Positions 8,286 to 17,401 of a stretch of DNA of 63,601 nt are shown piece after piece; within the stretch, counting starts at the first letter, position 1; every line of letters starts with the position of its first letter. The DNA is taken from NCBI GenBank assembly GCA_944389415.1, contig CALXMF010000011.1, positions 1 through 63,601 of the forward strand. Direction: 5' to 3'. A model generated the notes under the pieces. It did no database searches. It was not told the DNA's origin and worked only from the letters and a program-made list of their open reading frames with translations. The position numbers were made by a program, and so were the translations under genes. This DNA comes from an uncultured Spirochaetota bacterium. GTDB lineage: Bacteria > Spirochaetota > Spirochaetia > Treponematales > Treponemataceae.

Positions 8286-9209
8286 ATGAAACTTACATTG
8301 TTAAAAAAACGTGTAACACTGCTTAGTTTGCTGTTTTTGTTCGCAAGTAAGGCCATGCTCTTCTGTGCCGAGGCCAATATTACAGTGATTGAATCATTAG
8401 TCAGTTCAGTCCGTAATAAAACTTTTCAAACATTCATGCAGCAGGTTGAAAAAAATTACATGGAAACAGCCCGCGGCAATAAAAAACTTCCGGTTCAGTT
8501 TTACAGCTATACCGTGCAGAAGGGAGAGACTCTTTTTACCATCTCCGCGCGCTGTAATATCCTGTACGACACTATAGCGTCTTTAAATCACATCAGTTCC
8601 GCTTCTGAGTCTATTGAAGGCAAGACACTGATTATACCGACAGCAACGGGGCTTTTTATTCCTGCTGAACCGGTAAGCGATATAGAGATTCTGCTTTCAC
8701 AGCAATACTATCCACAAGATAATGATATATGGTATACTATAAATGGAGAACAATTCAGATTTCTTCCAAACGAGCGTTTTGAAAGTACCCAGCGGGCTTT
8801 TTTTCTTGATTCGTCATTGCGTATGCCGTTGGAAAAAAGCGTACTGACCTCGCCTTTTGGTATGAGAACAAGCCCTATTTCAGGGGAGTTCTCTTTTCAT
8901 AAGGGTGTCGATCTGGCGGCGCCAATTGGGACTCAGGTGTTTGCCTGCAAAGCGGGTACTGTTGAATCAGCTGTTCATAATGACCGCATTTTTGGTAATT
9001 ATATAATTATAGATCATGGCGGCCAGATGCGCAGTGTATATGCCCATCTTTCTGAAATACAGGTAGAAAAGGGTATGCTTGTTTCGGGAGGAAGCAGAAT
9101 CGGACTGGTGGGAACAACCGGAGCCTCAACAGGGCCGCACCTTCATTTTGAAATCCGCATTAACGGACAGGCGCAGGACCCGGGCAGGCTGATACGGAAT
9201 TTATACTGA
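8286..9209 (+). CDS. LysM-M23 murein endopeptidase, exported
   Basis: A predicted periplasmic zinc metallopeptidase that cuts peptidoglycan cross-links. After a signal segment (about 7-27) comes a LysM domain (about 78-127, YTVQKGETLFTISARCN), which binds glycan. A lytic M23 domain follows at about 195-305 with Zn/catalytic motifs HKGVDLAAP, YAHLSE and HLHFEI. All expected His and Asp residues are present, so it should be active. I prefer ATG 8286 to a GTG at 8277. The next gene, a PEGA-domain protein, is 26 bases downstream. Confidence 0.85.
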   Translation: MKLTLLKKRVTLLSLLFLFASKAMLFCAEANITVIESLVSSVRNKTFQTFMQQVEKNYMETARGNKKLPVQFYSYTVQKGETLFTISARCNILYDTIASLNHISSASESIEGKTLIIPTATGLFIPAEPVSDIEILLSQQYYPQDNDIWYTINGEQFRFLPNERFESTQRAFFLDSSLRMPLEKSVLTSPFGMRTSPISGEFSFHKGVDLAAPIGTQVFACKAGTVESAVHNDRIFGNYIIIDHGGQMRSVYAHLSEIQVEKGMLVSGGSRIGLVGTTGASTGPHLHFEIRINGQAQDPGRLIRNLY

Positions 9210-9235
9210 TTTCCGCGAGCCCGGGGAGGATGCCT

Positions 9236-10204
9236 ATGTATAAAATTCGTGCAGGATTGTTATGCGCTCTTCTTTTTGCGGGTACTCTCAGCGCAGAAAC
9301 TTTTAGAGTCGGCAATATGCATGTGCTTTCTCTTAGCTCCGGTGAAAGTGTTTCCGCGGGACTGAATGACGCGGTTGCTGTTCAATTAACCGGTCAGCGT
9401 GAATATCTTATGGGTATCGATATTGAGCTGAAAGTTCCGCCTGAGCTTATGGAATTTTTTGATTCAACAGCGTATATGGTATATTCGCAAGTAACACCTG
9501 AACCGGCAGAAGGAGTTATTGATTATTCCGGTACACGTGTGCATACGGATATTTTGCCTGTAAAACTCAGCACTACGCTCCGTATGGCTGTTGAAAATGA
9601 ATCTATCCAGTCAACTCCGTATGAGACAATTCTGCCGGTCACCATTGCTGTGACTGATACATTTGTTTTTATACGTTTTCAGCAGGTTATGAAGGGTATT
9701 CCTGATGAAATTATGAAATCAAAAATTATGGTCAGCGCAAAACCCGTATTCAAAGATATTGGAGAGCTCAAACTGTCACTCTCGTATCCTGAAACACAGA
9801 CAAAACCAAATCCATATACTATTTTTATTGATGATGCGCCGGCAACGGTAAAAAACAATAGTGCATATCTCGCAACAGGAATTCATCATCTCGCCGTTGT
9901 TTCGGATTATTACCGCAACGAAGTGCGCACATTCAATATTGAGCAGGCAAAAACAACTAATCTTTCAATCGCGCTGCAGGAAATTGTTTCAACGCTCCGG
10001 GTAATAGCTCCGGAAACAGCTGTTGTGGAACTTGATGGAAACAGCTGGGAAAAAACAGATAAGGCAGTTTCTATAGAGCCGGGAAATCACATTATCAGAT
10101 TTACTGTGGGAGATTATGAAGCTGAAAAAACGTTTACAGTTATTAATGGAAAAAGCTATGTATTATCTCTGCTTGTCGATATCCAGATAACAGAAAATCC
10201 CTAA
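9236..10204 (+). CDS. Exported PEGA-domain protein, unknown function
   Basis: A 322-residue protein with a cleavable signal peptide ending near LSAETF. The middle region is beta-rich and I do not recognise it. The last ~70 residues match the PEGA repeat pattern (TLRVIAPETAVVELDG..., IEPGNHIIRF, then a tail on which VINGKSYVL fits). PEGA domains are common in surface proteins. ATG 9236 sits 8 bases after GGGGAGGA; an ATG at 9230 is too close to it. It follows the M23 peptidase gene, so an envelope-assembly role is plausible. Confidence 0.6.
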   Translation: MYKIRAGLLCALLFAGTLSAETFRVGNMHVLSLSSGESVSAGLNDAVAVQLTGQREYLMGIDIELKVPPELMEFFDSTAYMVYSQVTPEPAEGVIDYSGTRVHTDILPVKLSTTLRMAVENESIQSTPYETILPVTIAVTDTFVFIRFQQVMKGIPDEIMKSKIMVSAKPVFKDIGELKLSLSYPETQTKPNPYTIFIDDAPATVKNNSAYLATGIHHLAVVSDYYRNEVRTFNIEQAKTTNLSIALQEIVSTLRVIAPETAVVELDGNSWEKTDKAVSIEPGNHIIRFTVGDYEAEKTFTVINGKSYVLSLLVDIQITENP

Positions 10205-10322
10205 TATAGCTAACAGAAGCATTAAAAGAAGGTAAAGAATTCTGTATGTGCGGTCGATATTATAAATGTTGGGTGTACAAATCCCCTCCCACCCATTGTA
10301 CACTCAACTGCCTGATGGCATG

Positions 10323-10350
10323 GCCGGCTGATTATGCCGGCTTTTTATTT
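10323..10350 (+). terminator. Terminator after the PEGA-protein gene
   Basis: Hairpin of GCCGGC (10323-10328) with GCCGGC (10336-10341) around a 7-nt loop, followed by a long T-rich run. It ends the membrane protein/M23/PEGA transcript. Confidence 0.75.
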
Positions 10351-10386
10351 TTTAAACTACCGATTTCTATATTTTTTCTGTACAAC

Positions 10387-10415
10387 TTGACAAAAAAGTA
10401 CCGGTCACATAACAT
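10387..10415 (+). promoter_or_regulatory. Sigma-70-type promoter for PBP1A
   Basis: TTGACA (10387-10392), a 17-bp spacer and TAACAT (10410-10415). The expected start of transcription is at about 10422, only a base or two before the ATG at 10424. No ribosome-binding site is visible, so the message may be leaderless. Confidence 0.6.
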
Positions 10416-10423
10416 ACCATATA

Positions 10424-12997
10424 ATGGTTAAAATTCGCACACACATATATATACTGATTATACTGCTGTTTATATCCGCCGTGATATTCGGCTTGCTGCT
10501 CGGCGGACTGCTCGCTGGAACAGTAAACACTATAAATATAGAAAATTTTATAGAATTTGAAACTGCGCTTCCGACAAGACTTCTCGATATCAATGGAGAA
10601 GTCATTACGGAATTTGCTTCTGATGAAAAACGTGAAATAATCACTTTTGCCGATCTGCCTCAGCATATGGTTGATGCGCTTATTACCCGTGAGGATAGAA
10701 TTTTCTATCAGCATCCCGGTTTCAGCGCGAAAGCGATTCTGCGCGCGGTAGTTGGACAGCTGATTGGTTCATCTCTTGGCGGAGGCAGTACGCTTACTCA
10801 GCAGATTGCCGGAACACTGTACTGTGACCGCTCAGAAATGTCATTGGTACGAAAAATAAAAGAACTGTGGTGGGCCATACAAATGGAACGCCGTTATTCT
10901 AAAAATGAAATTCTTGAACAATATCTGAATAAGATATACTTTGGCGGCGGCACGTATGGTGTAAACGCCGCATCAAAATATTATTTTGGGCATGGTGCTG
11001 ATGAAATAACTCCAGCCGAGGCGGCGATTCTTGTTATTCAGCTGTCAAATCCGGCTTATTATAATCCATTTGATTATCCAAACAGAGCCATGGAACGGCA
11101 AAAAGACGTACTTTCCGCGATGGTAGACAACGGATTAATCACACAAGATGAGGCAGACGATTCATTTGATGATTACTGGCTCAACTTTGACTATACCCGC
11201 ATCAGTTCGTCAGCATATTTTATGCGGGATGATAAAGCTCCCTGGTTCAGTGAGTATGTGCGGCGGGAACTCTCCTCAATGATGTACGGGGCTCAGGATA
11301 TTTATACTGGCGGTTTTACCGTTAATACTACCGTTGATTTGAAAAAACAGCAGGCAGCACAGACGGTCATGGAAAAATATATCGCATACGCAAACCGCGC
11401 GTACCAGCGCTCTTCCGGCGCCCGTAAAAATGACGCAGCGTCAACATATATTCCAATGACAGAGCTCATATCGCTTGTTTTTAATTTGCCATCTATAAAA
11501 GTTTCAGAACAGATGGCTGAATCACGCGCGCTGTCTCAGTATAAAACAGAAATCAATCCTATCATCGATATTATGACGCTCATGACGGGAATTGATCCGC
11601 TGAAAATTCAAATCGTAAACAGAGTTAATTCAGATGTTCAGAAGTCAAGCGGAAAAACGACTATAGAGGGAGCGCTCATCACGCTTGAAAACGATACCGG
11701 CTATATTTCCGCGTTAATAGGCGGCAGTGAATATACTTCAGATAACCAGTTTATACGGGCAATTCAGGCACAGCTTCAGCCCGGAAGTACTTTTAAGCCG
11801 CTATATTATTCAGCCGCTATTGATTCACGCAAATTTACAGCCGCGACACCTATTTATGATACACCGGTTGTATTCCATACAGAAGACGGCAAACCGTATA
11901 TCCCGTTAAATTTCCGCGGTGAATGGCTTGGAACAGTACAGTTGTGGTACGCGCTCGCAAAATCAATGAACGTACCCTCTCTGAAAGTTCTTGATGGTAT
12001 TGGCTTTGACGCGGCTATTGAGCGCTCCACTGCCCTGCTTGGTATACCGCGTGAAGAATGGGAACAGCGCGGATTTAAACGTGTGTATCCTCTTGGACTT
12101 GGTGTTGTTACCGTCAGTCCCGCACAGATGGCACGTGCGTTTGCTGTTTTCGCTAATCAGGGAAAAGCAGTTACCCCAATGGCGATACGCTCTGTTGAAG
12201 ATAAAAATGGAAAAATCGTACTGAATCCGGAACTTGATATCAGGCTGGAACAGCAAAACAATCCGGACGCGTACCAGATTATTTCTCCTCAGAACGCCTA
12301 TATCATGACGGATATTCTGAAAAACTCTGTGCGGATGGGTACACTCGCATGGGGATCATCAAATGGAACAAAATTCCGGTATAAAGATGAGAATGGCAGA
12401 TATTATACTATTCCCGCTGCCGGAAAAACAGGTACGACTCAAAACTGGTCTGACGCATGGGCAGTCGGGTACACTCCATATCTGACAACAGCGGTCTGGT
12501 TTGGATTTGATAACCGTATCGGACAGTCGCTCGGTCTCGATCTTACCGGCGCGACACTTGCCGGTGTTGCATGGGGTGATTATATGCGCATCGCAAATGA
12601 AGATTATCCGTACCGGGATTTCGCTCAGCCGCAGACAGGGCTGGTAAAAGCGGAAGTTTGTTCAGTCTCCGGTCAGATATTGACAGAGGCATGCGGAAAC
12701 AATAAAACAACTCAGTTTTTCCTGACTGGAACAGAACCGACTGTTGTGTGTGAATATCACTCAAATATTGACCGCACAAAAAATCTGGCAATAGACCGGC
12801 TTCAGAAAGAACGAAACTGGACAGGAATTCGGGCCGCCACGGTTTCGCAAGATCCTTTGCACCTTGATTTATCGTTCTTAGGCGGCAATACGGCAAATAA
12901 ATTACCTTTTGGTACTGGTAAAGAGCAAAAAACAGATACATCTGCTGACGAGACACAGGAGCGCATACCGCCGACGCATAATTATCTGCTTGACTAG
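10424..12997 (+). CDS. Penicillin-binding protein 1A, bifunctional transglycosylase/transpeptidase
   Basis: A class A PBP that polymerises and cross-links peptidoglycan at the inner membrane. One transmembrane anchor (about 9-33) precedes the GT51 transglycosylase. Its catalytic Glu90 lies in TREDRIFYQHPGF and is followed by GGGSTLTQQIAGTLY. The transpeptidase has all three motifs: STFK with Ser455, SMN from Ser514 and KTGTT from Lys668. At 857 residues it has normal length. There is no alternative start that keeps the anchor, and no Shine-Dalgarno sequence before the ATG. It appears monocistronic. Confidence 0.92.
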   Translation: MVKIRTHIYILIILLFISAVIFGLLLGGLLAGTVNTINIENFIEFETALPTRLLDINGEVITEFASDEKREIITFADLPQHMVDALITREDRIFYQHPGFSAKAILRAVVGQLIGSSLGGGSTLTQQIAGTLYCDRSEMSLVRKIKELWWAIQMERRYSKNEILEQYLNKIYFGGGTYGVNAASKYYFGHGADEITPAEAAILVIQLSNPAYYNPFDYPNRAMERQKDVLSAMVDNGLITQDEADDSFDDYWLNFDYTRISSSAYFMRDDKAPWFSEYVRRELSSMMYGAQDIYTGGFTVNTTVDLKKQQAAQTVMEKYIAYANRAYQRSSGARKNDAASTYIPMTELISLVFNLPSIKVSEQMAESRALSQYKTEINPIIDIMTLMTGIDPLKIQIVNRVNSDVQKSSGKTTIEGALITLENDTGYISALIGGSEYTSDNQFIRAIQAQLQPGSTFKPLYYSAAIDSRKFTAATPIYDTPVVFHTEDGKPYIPLNFRGEWLGTVQLWYALAKSMNVPSLKVLDGIGFDAAIERSTALLGIPREEWEQRGFKRVYPLGLGVVTVSPAQMARAFAVFANQGKAVTPMAIRSVEDKNGKIVLNPELDIRLEQQNNPDAYQIISPQNAYIMTDILKNSVRMGTLAWGSSNGTKFRYKDENGRYYTIPAAGKTGTTQNWSDAWAVGYTPYLTTAVWFGFDNRIGQSLGLDLTGATLAGVAWGDYMRIANEDYPYRDFAQPQTGLVKAEVCSVSGQILTEACGNNKTTQFFLTGTEPTVVCEYHSNIDRTKNLAIDRLQKERNWTGIRAATVSQDPLHLDLSFLGGNTANKLPFGTGKEQKTDTSADETQERIPPTHNYLLD

Positions 12998-13061
12998 GCT
13001 TCTATATTAGGCTACTCTTCTACATATACATTAGTTGAAAAGTGGTTATAGTAAAAGCAGA

Positions 13062-13469
13062 ATGAAAGTCAACATTGATGAAATTATCGTAAAAAAACGT
13101 GTCCGCAAAGACTTAGGTAATCTGGAACCGCTGCAGGACAGCCTGAAGCGGTATGGGCTGCTCAATCCAATAACAATTAATTCCAAAAAAGAATTAATAG
13201 CTGGACAACGCCGGCTTGAAGCCGCAAAAGGATTAGGCTGGACAACTATTAACGCAGTAATTGTTGATCCGCAGGATGATATCACACAGCTTGAATTGGA
13301 GCTTGAAGAAAATACTCAGCGGATGCCGTTTACAGATGAAGAACTGCTTTCCGGTTATACAAGACTTGAAAAACTGCGCAATCCCAGTTTTTTCAGAATG
13401 CTTTGGTCAAAAATACGCAGCTTCTTTCGTAAACTTTTTAGTCTGTTCAAAAAGAAAACAAAGCGCTGA
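13062..13469 (+). CDS. ParB N-domain-like protein with basic amphipathic tail
   Basis: A 135-residue protein whose first ~90 residues match the ParB/Spo0J N-terminal (ParB/Srx-fold, possibly CTP-binding) domain: IIVKKRVRKDLGNLEPLQDS, PITIN and the signature LIAGQRRLEAAK. It lacks the central helix-turn-helix and the dimerisation domain of true ParB. Instead the last ~30 residues form a basic, aromatic-rich stretch (FFRMLWSKIRSFFRKLF...KKKTKR) that resembles an amphipathic membrane-binding helix. ATG 13062 is preferred to TTG 13035. There is no parA or parS context nearby. The function is unknown; it is not likely to be the chromosomal ParB. Confidence 0.7.
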   Translation: MKVNIDEIIVKKRVRKDLGNLEPLQDSLKRYGLLNPITINSKKELIAGQRRLEAAKGLGWTTINAVIVDPQDDITQLELELEENTQRMPFTDEELLSGYTRLEKLRNPSFFRMLWSKIRSFFRKLFSLFKKKTKR

Positions 13470-13490
13470 TACAATATAATTATAAATAAA

Positions 13491-13518
13491 AAAACCGGTC
13501 CAATGGACCGGTTTTCTG
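13491..13518. terminator. Bidirectional terminator between the ParB-like and GGGtGRT genes
   Basis: AAAACCGGTCC (13491-13501) pairs with GGACCGGTTTT (13505-13515) over a 3-nt loop. The A- and T-runs make it work in both directions between two convergent genes. Confidence 0.9.
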
Positions 13519-13531
13519 AAATATCAGGTAA

Positions 13532-14542
13532 TTACTTGTTCAGAGCTGTAGCGACATCTACCGCGACCGCTACTGTTGCGCCAACCATCGGGTTATTACC
13601 AATTCCAAGGAATCCCATCATTTCTACGTGAGCGGGAACTGATGAAGATCCTGCAAACTGAGCATCACTGTGCATACGTCCCATGGTATCGGTCATACCG
13701 TAAGAAGCGGGACCAGCTGCCATGTTATCCGGATGCAAAGTGCGTCCTGTACCGCCGCCTGAAGCGACAGAGAAGTATTTCTTGCCCTTCTCTACACATT
13801 CTTTCTTATAGGTACCGGCAACAGGATGCTGGAAACGGGTCGGGTTTGTTGAGTTTCCAGTAATAGAAACATCTACACCCTCGTGCCACATTACTGCAAC
13901 ACCTTCGCGGACATCATCAACACCGTAGCATTTTACTTTTGCGCGCTCGCCTTTTGAGTACGGAATCTCTTTAACGATTTTAAGCTCGCCGGTGAAATAA
14001 TCAAACTGTGTCTGCACATAGGTAAAACCGTTAATGCGGCTGATAATCTGAGCAGCGTCTTTTCCAAGACCGTTCAGGATACAGCGCAGCGGTTCTTTGC
14101 GGACTTTATCTGCCTTTGCAGCAATTTTTATAGCGCCTTCAGCAGCGGCGAAAGATTCATGTCCGGCAAGGAACGCGAAACATTTTGTTTCTTCACGCAG
14201 CAGACGTGCTGCCAGGTTTCCGTGACCAAGACCAACCTTGCGGTCTTCAGCGACAGAACCGGGAATACAGAAAGCCTGCAAACCAATACCAATAGCTTCA
14301 GCAGCATCCGCGGCATTTTTGCAGCCTTTTTTGAGCGCGATAGCAGCGCCTACTACATATGCCCATTTTGCGTTCTCAAAACAGATAGGCTGTGTTTCCT
14401 GTACTGTTGTGTACGGATCAATTCCAGCCTTATCACAGATTTCTTTTGCTTCTTCGATAGAAGAAATGCCGTTTTCATTCAGCGCCTTGAGAATCTTATC
14501 GATACGGCGCTCATAGCTTTCAAAAGTGATTTTTTCTGCCAT
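13532..14542 (-). CDS. GGGtGRT protein, unknown function
   Basis: A 336-residue protein of the family named after its conserved glycine-rich motif, here GGGTGRT at 262-268. Other conserved-looking patches are GLGHGNLAARLL, GHESFAAAEGAIKI, ITGNSTNPTRFQHP and a glycine-rich C-terminus. The function of the family is not established. As far as I know it is typically encoded beside a NifU/IscU-like scaffold protein in anaerobes, as here, where the scaffold gene lies 11 bases upstream. AAGGAG precedes the ATG. Inference: the pair acts together, perhaps in iron-sulfur delivery to a particular target or in a redox reaction. Confidence 0.85.
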   Translation of the reverse strand: MAEKITFESYERRIDKILKALNENGISSIEEAKEICDKAGIDPYTTVQETQPICFENAKWAYVVGAAIALKKGCKNAADAAEAIGIGLQAFCIPGSVAEDRKVGLGHGNLAARLLREETKCFAFLAGHESFAAAEGAIKIAAKADKVRKEPLRCILNGLGKDAAQIISRINGFTYVQTQFDYFTGELKIVKEIPYSKGERAKVKCYGVDDVREGVAVMWHEGVDVSITGNSTNPTRFQHPVAGTYKKECVEKGKKYFSVASGGGTGRTLHPDNMAAGPASYGMTDTMGRMHSDAQFAGSSSVPAHVEMMGFLGIGNNPMVGATVAVAVDVATALNK

Positions 14543-14553
14543 ATCAATACTCC

Positions 14554-15255
14554 TTATTCTTTTCTCGGGTCAATGAGTTTAACTGCGCCGTCTTCGGGTT
14601 TTACACGGCCGTAAGAACCGCGTGCTTTTTCCATAGCGGTAGCAGGATCTTCACCCTGTTTGATGAATTCCATCATCTTACCAAAGTGGATATACTTATA
14701 ACCAATAATCGCACCGTCAGAATCAACAGCGACTTTTTCTACATAGCCTTCTGCCATTTCAAGGTAGCGGGGGCCTTTTTTGAGAGTCGCAAACATTGTA
14801 CCGACCTGTGAACGCAAACCTTTTCCAAGATCTTCCAGAGAAGCGCCGATAACCAGACCGCCTTCTGAGAAAGCTGACTGACTGCGGCCATATACGATCT
14901 GCAGGAACAGTTCACGCATCGCTGTATTGATAGCATCACAGACAAGATCGGTGTTCAGAGCTTCAAGCAGTGTCTTGCCGATAAGAATTTCGGAAGCCAT
15001 AGCAGCTGAGTGGGTCATACCGGAACATCCGAGAGTTTCAACCAGAGCTTCCTGAATGATACCGTCTTTTACATTCAGTGTAAGCTTACATGCGCCCTGC
15101 TGGGGTGCGCACCATCCCACACCATGTGTAAAACCGGAAATATCCTTGATTTCCTTTGCCTGAACCCATTTTCCTTCTTCAGGAATGGGAGCAGGACCAT
15201 GATAAGCGGCCTTTGCCAGCGGACACATATGTTCCACTTCTGCCGAATAAACCAT
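14554..15255 (-). CDS. NifU/IscU-like iron-sulfur cluster scaffold protein
   Basis: The central region resembles the IscU fold, with cysteines where scaffold ligands would be: GVGWCAPQQGACKLTL (Cys49 and Cys56) and ETLGCSGMTHSA (Cys77). Further cysteines are Cys11 and Cys106. The ~100-residue C-terminal extension is not part of ordinary IscU. ATG 15255 follows AAGGAG and gives 233 residues; an upstream start at 15303 has no support. It is the first gene of a two-gene operon with the GGGtGRT protein. No iscS/sufS or other isc/suf genes are nearby, so this is probably a dedicated rather than general scaffold. Confidence 0.8.
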   Translation of the reverse strand: MVYSAEVEHMCPLAKAAYHGPAPIPEEGKWVQAKEIKDISGFTHGVGWCAPQQGACKLTLNVKDGIIQEALVETLGCSGMTHSAAMASEILIGKTLLEALNTDLVCDAINTAMRELFLQIVYGRSQSAFSEGGLVIGASLEDLGKGLRSQVGTMFATLKKGPRYLEMAEGYVEKVAVDSDGAIIGYKYIHFGKMMEFIKQGEDPATAMEKARGSYGRVKPEDGAVKLIDPRKE

Positions 15256-15366
15256 AATCTTCTCCTTGATTAAAAGAGTTTTGTACACCCACAGGCGTTC
15301 CAATTATTCTAGTATAATCGATTGCAGATAAAATATCTACTACATACACTGTACGCTATGTAAAAA

Positions 15367-16635
15367 TTACCGCGGGAATACATCGCTTATAATATCCCGC
15401 AGCGAACTTTGTCGTTCGCGTGCCAGCCGCGCGGCATCCTCATATTCAATTTTGCGCCGCTGTACTCCATATCCGTGTGCTTCCTTTATCCGTACTGTGT
15501 CATCACCTGCACTGGCTGTCTGTTCTGTACGCTCAAGAACATAGCGCCGGCAGATTTCTTCACGCACACCGAGTGTTGATGTATATTTGAACAGCGCTTT
15601 CATAACGGCGGTACGCTGCTCCATCTTACAGATACATGAAAGCAGGACGCCAGGTCTATTTTTTTTCATTCCGACAGGCACAGTGTATACATCAAGCGCA
15701 CCGGCGGCAAAAAGCTGTTCCTGCGCAAAACCAATCTCCTCACCAGTCATATCGTCGATATTGCATGAAAGCTGCGCTATCTGTTCCATACCGTCCGCAT
15801 CTATATTCTGAACGCCACTCTCACCGAACAGCGCACGCAGACAGTTCGCTGTCTCAAATTCTTTTGTTCCCATACCATATCCGATCCGCTCAGTGCACAT
15901 AACCGGCATTGGCCCAAAATCAGATACAAAATGTTTAAGCAGCGCCGCGCCAGTCGGTGTACACAGTTCTCCCTGAACAGCACCGCCGTATATCGGCACA
16001 CCGCGCAGAATCCACGCGGTAGCCGGAGCGGGAACACTGAGAATACCGTGAGCACACCGCACCTGTCCGCTGCCGACATGTACAGGAGATGCCAAAATGC
16101 GTTCTGGACGCAGTTCATCAATCAGCATACATACGGCGGTAATATCAGCGACAGCGTCCATAGTACCAACTTCATGAAAATGGATATCGGGAACAGGTTT
16201 GCCGTGCGCGCGGCTTTCGGCAAGCGCAATCAATGTGTATACTTCGATAATATCAGCGCGCACTTTATCATTCACCGCCAGAGAACGCACAAGATGCTCG
16301 ATATCAGTCATACTGCGGTGTGTATGCGCAGTATGCGCTTCATGGCTATGCGTATGGGGATGTTCGTGTTCATGCGTGTGAGGATGCTCATGCTCATGTA
16401 TATGCAGGTGATGATGCGCCAGTTCTTCTTCATGCACACCGCCGACAGATACCGCCAAATGCGTGCCGCTGATTCCGCAGCGCACAACAGTATCACGGCT
16501 TACAGTTACATCCGGAATCCCTGCCGCGTTCAGCCGTCTGAGAAAATCTTCAGGGTCAGGATGCAGTTCAAGCAGCGCCGCCGCCAGCATATCACCAGCG
16601 GCTCCCATATTACATTCAATGTATAGTGTTTTCAT
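15367..16635 (-). CDS. larC: Nickel insertion protein LarC (NPN cofactor synthesis)
   Basis: LarC inserts nickel into pyridinium-3,5-bisthiocarboxylate mononucleotide in a CTP-dependent reaction, completing the nickel-pincer nucleotide cofactor. It starts IECNMGAAGDMLAAALLEL and carries a very His-rich stretch at 74-106, probably for nickel binding. The full 422-residue protein is one open frame. In Lactobacillus plantarum the same protein is split into larC1 and larC2 joined by frameshifting. The start overlaps the larB stop by 4 bases (ATGA), so translation is coupled. Confidence 0.92.
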   Translation of the reverse strand: MKTLYIECNMGAAGDMLAAALLELHPDPEDFLRRLNAAGIPDVTVSRDTVVRCGISGTHLAVSVGGVHEEELAHHHLHIHEHEHPHTHEHEHPHTHSHEAHTAHTHRSMTDIEHLVRSLAVNDKVRADIIEVYTLIALAESRAHGKPVPDIHFHEVGTMDAVADITAVCMLIDELRPERILASPVHVGSGQVRCAHGILSVPAPATAWILRGVPIYGGAVQGELCTPTGAALLKHFVSDFGPMPVMCTERIGYGMGTKEFETANCLRALFGESGVQNIDADGMEQIAQLSCNIDDMTGEEIGFAQEQLFAAGALDVYTVPVGMKKNRPGVLLSCICKMEQRTAVMKALFKYTSTLGVREEICRRYVLERTEQTASAGDDTVRIKEAHGYGVQRRKIEYEDAARLARERQSSLRDIISDVFPR

Positions 16636-17396
16636 GTATTTTTCTCCAGATTCATGTGATTGATAAGACTCGCCTGATATCCGGCGCCAAATCCGTTATC
16701 AATATTAACTACACTCACGCCGCTCGCGCATGAATTGAGCATAGAAAGAAGCGCGGAAACTCCGCCGAATGACGCTCCATATCCGACGCTTGTCGGTACA
16801 GCGATTACCGGGCAATCTGCGAGTCCGCCGATAACACTTGCCAGCGCGCCTTCCATTCCGGCGACAGCGATAATAACACTTGCCTGCATAATATCCTGCG
16901 TATGAGAGAGCAGCCGGTGAATACCGGCGACGCCGACATCATAGAGACGCTGCACACGGTTTCCAAACAGTTCTGCGGTGACTGCGGCTTCTTCAGCAAC
17001 AGGCAAATCACTTGTGCCGCCAGTAGCAACAAGCACAGTACCCGGTGCTGATACAGGCGGAATTTGTCCCACAGCGACAATACGCGCGTCTGTATAATAT
17101 ACCGCATCCAGACTGCGGCAGATTATTTCAGCCGATTCAGGAGATGTGCGGGTAACAAGCACCGTCCGCTGCCCATGCTCCCGCAGCGCAGATGCGATAC
17201 TGATAATCTGCTGCGGTGTTTTGCCCGCTCCGTATATAACTTCAGGAATTCCCTGCCGCAGTCCGCGCTGATAATCAGGTTTTGCGAATCCAAGCTCCCC
17301 AAATGGTTCCATTCGCAGACGCAGCGCGGCTTGCTGCACCGGTACTGTTCCGGCAGCAACTTCCTGCAATAGGTTTTGTAATTCTGTTTTATCCAT
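16632..17396 (-). CDS. larB: LarB, pyridinium-3,5-biscarboxylic acid mononucleotide synthase
   Basis: LarB carboxylates and hydrolyses nicotinic acid adenine dinucleotide to give the biscarboxylated pyridinium ring of the nickel-pincer cofactor. The C-terminal half resembles the PurE AIR-carboxylase fold, with VIAVAGMEGALASVIGGL, CPVIAVPTSVGYG and NSCASGVSVVNIDNGFGA. At 254 residues it has normal length. It lies between larE (5-base gap) and larC (4-base overlap) in one transcript. Confidence 0.92.
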   Translation of the reverse strand: MDKTELQNLLQEVAAGTVPVQQAALRLRMEPFGELGFAKPDYQRGLRQGIPEVIYGAGKTPQQIISIASALREHGQRTVLVTRTSPESAEIICRSLDAVYYTDARIVAVGQIPPVSAPGTVLVATGGTSDLPVAEEAAVTAELFGNRVQRLYDVGVAGIHRLLSHTQDIMQASVIIAVAGMEGALASVIGGLADCPVIAVPTSVGYGASFGGVSALLSMLNSCASGVSVVNIDNGFGAGYQASLINHMNLEKNT

Positions 17397-17401
17397 ATGT
17401 A

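Noticed and set aside
13062-13469. Chromosomal ParB
   Set aside because: No HTH or dimer domain, no parA neighbour and no parS-like palindromes seen.
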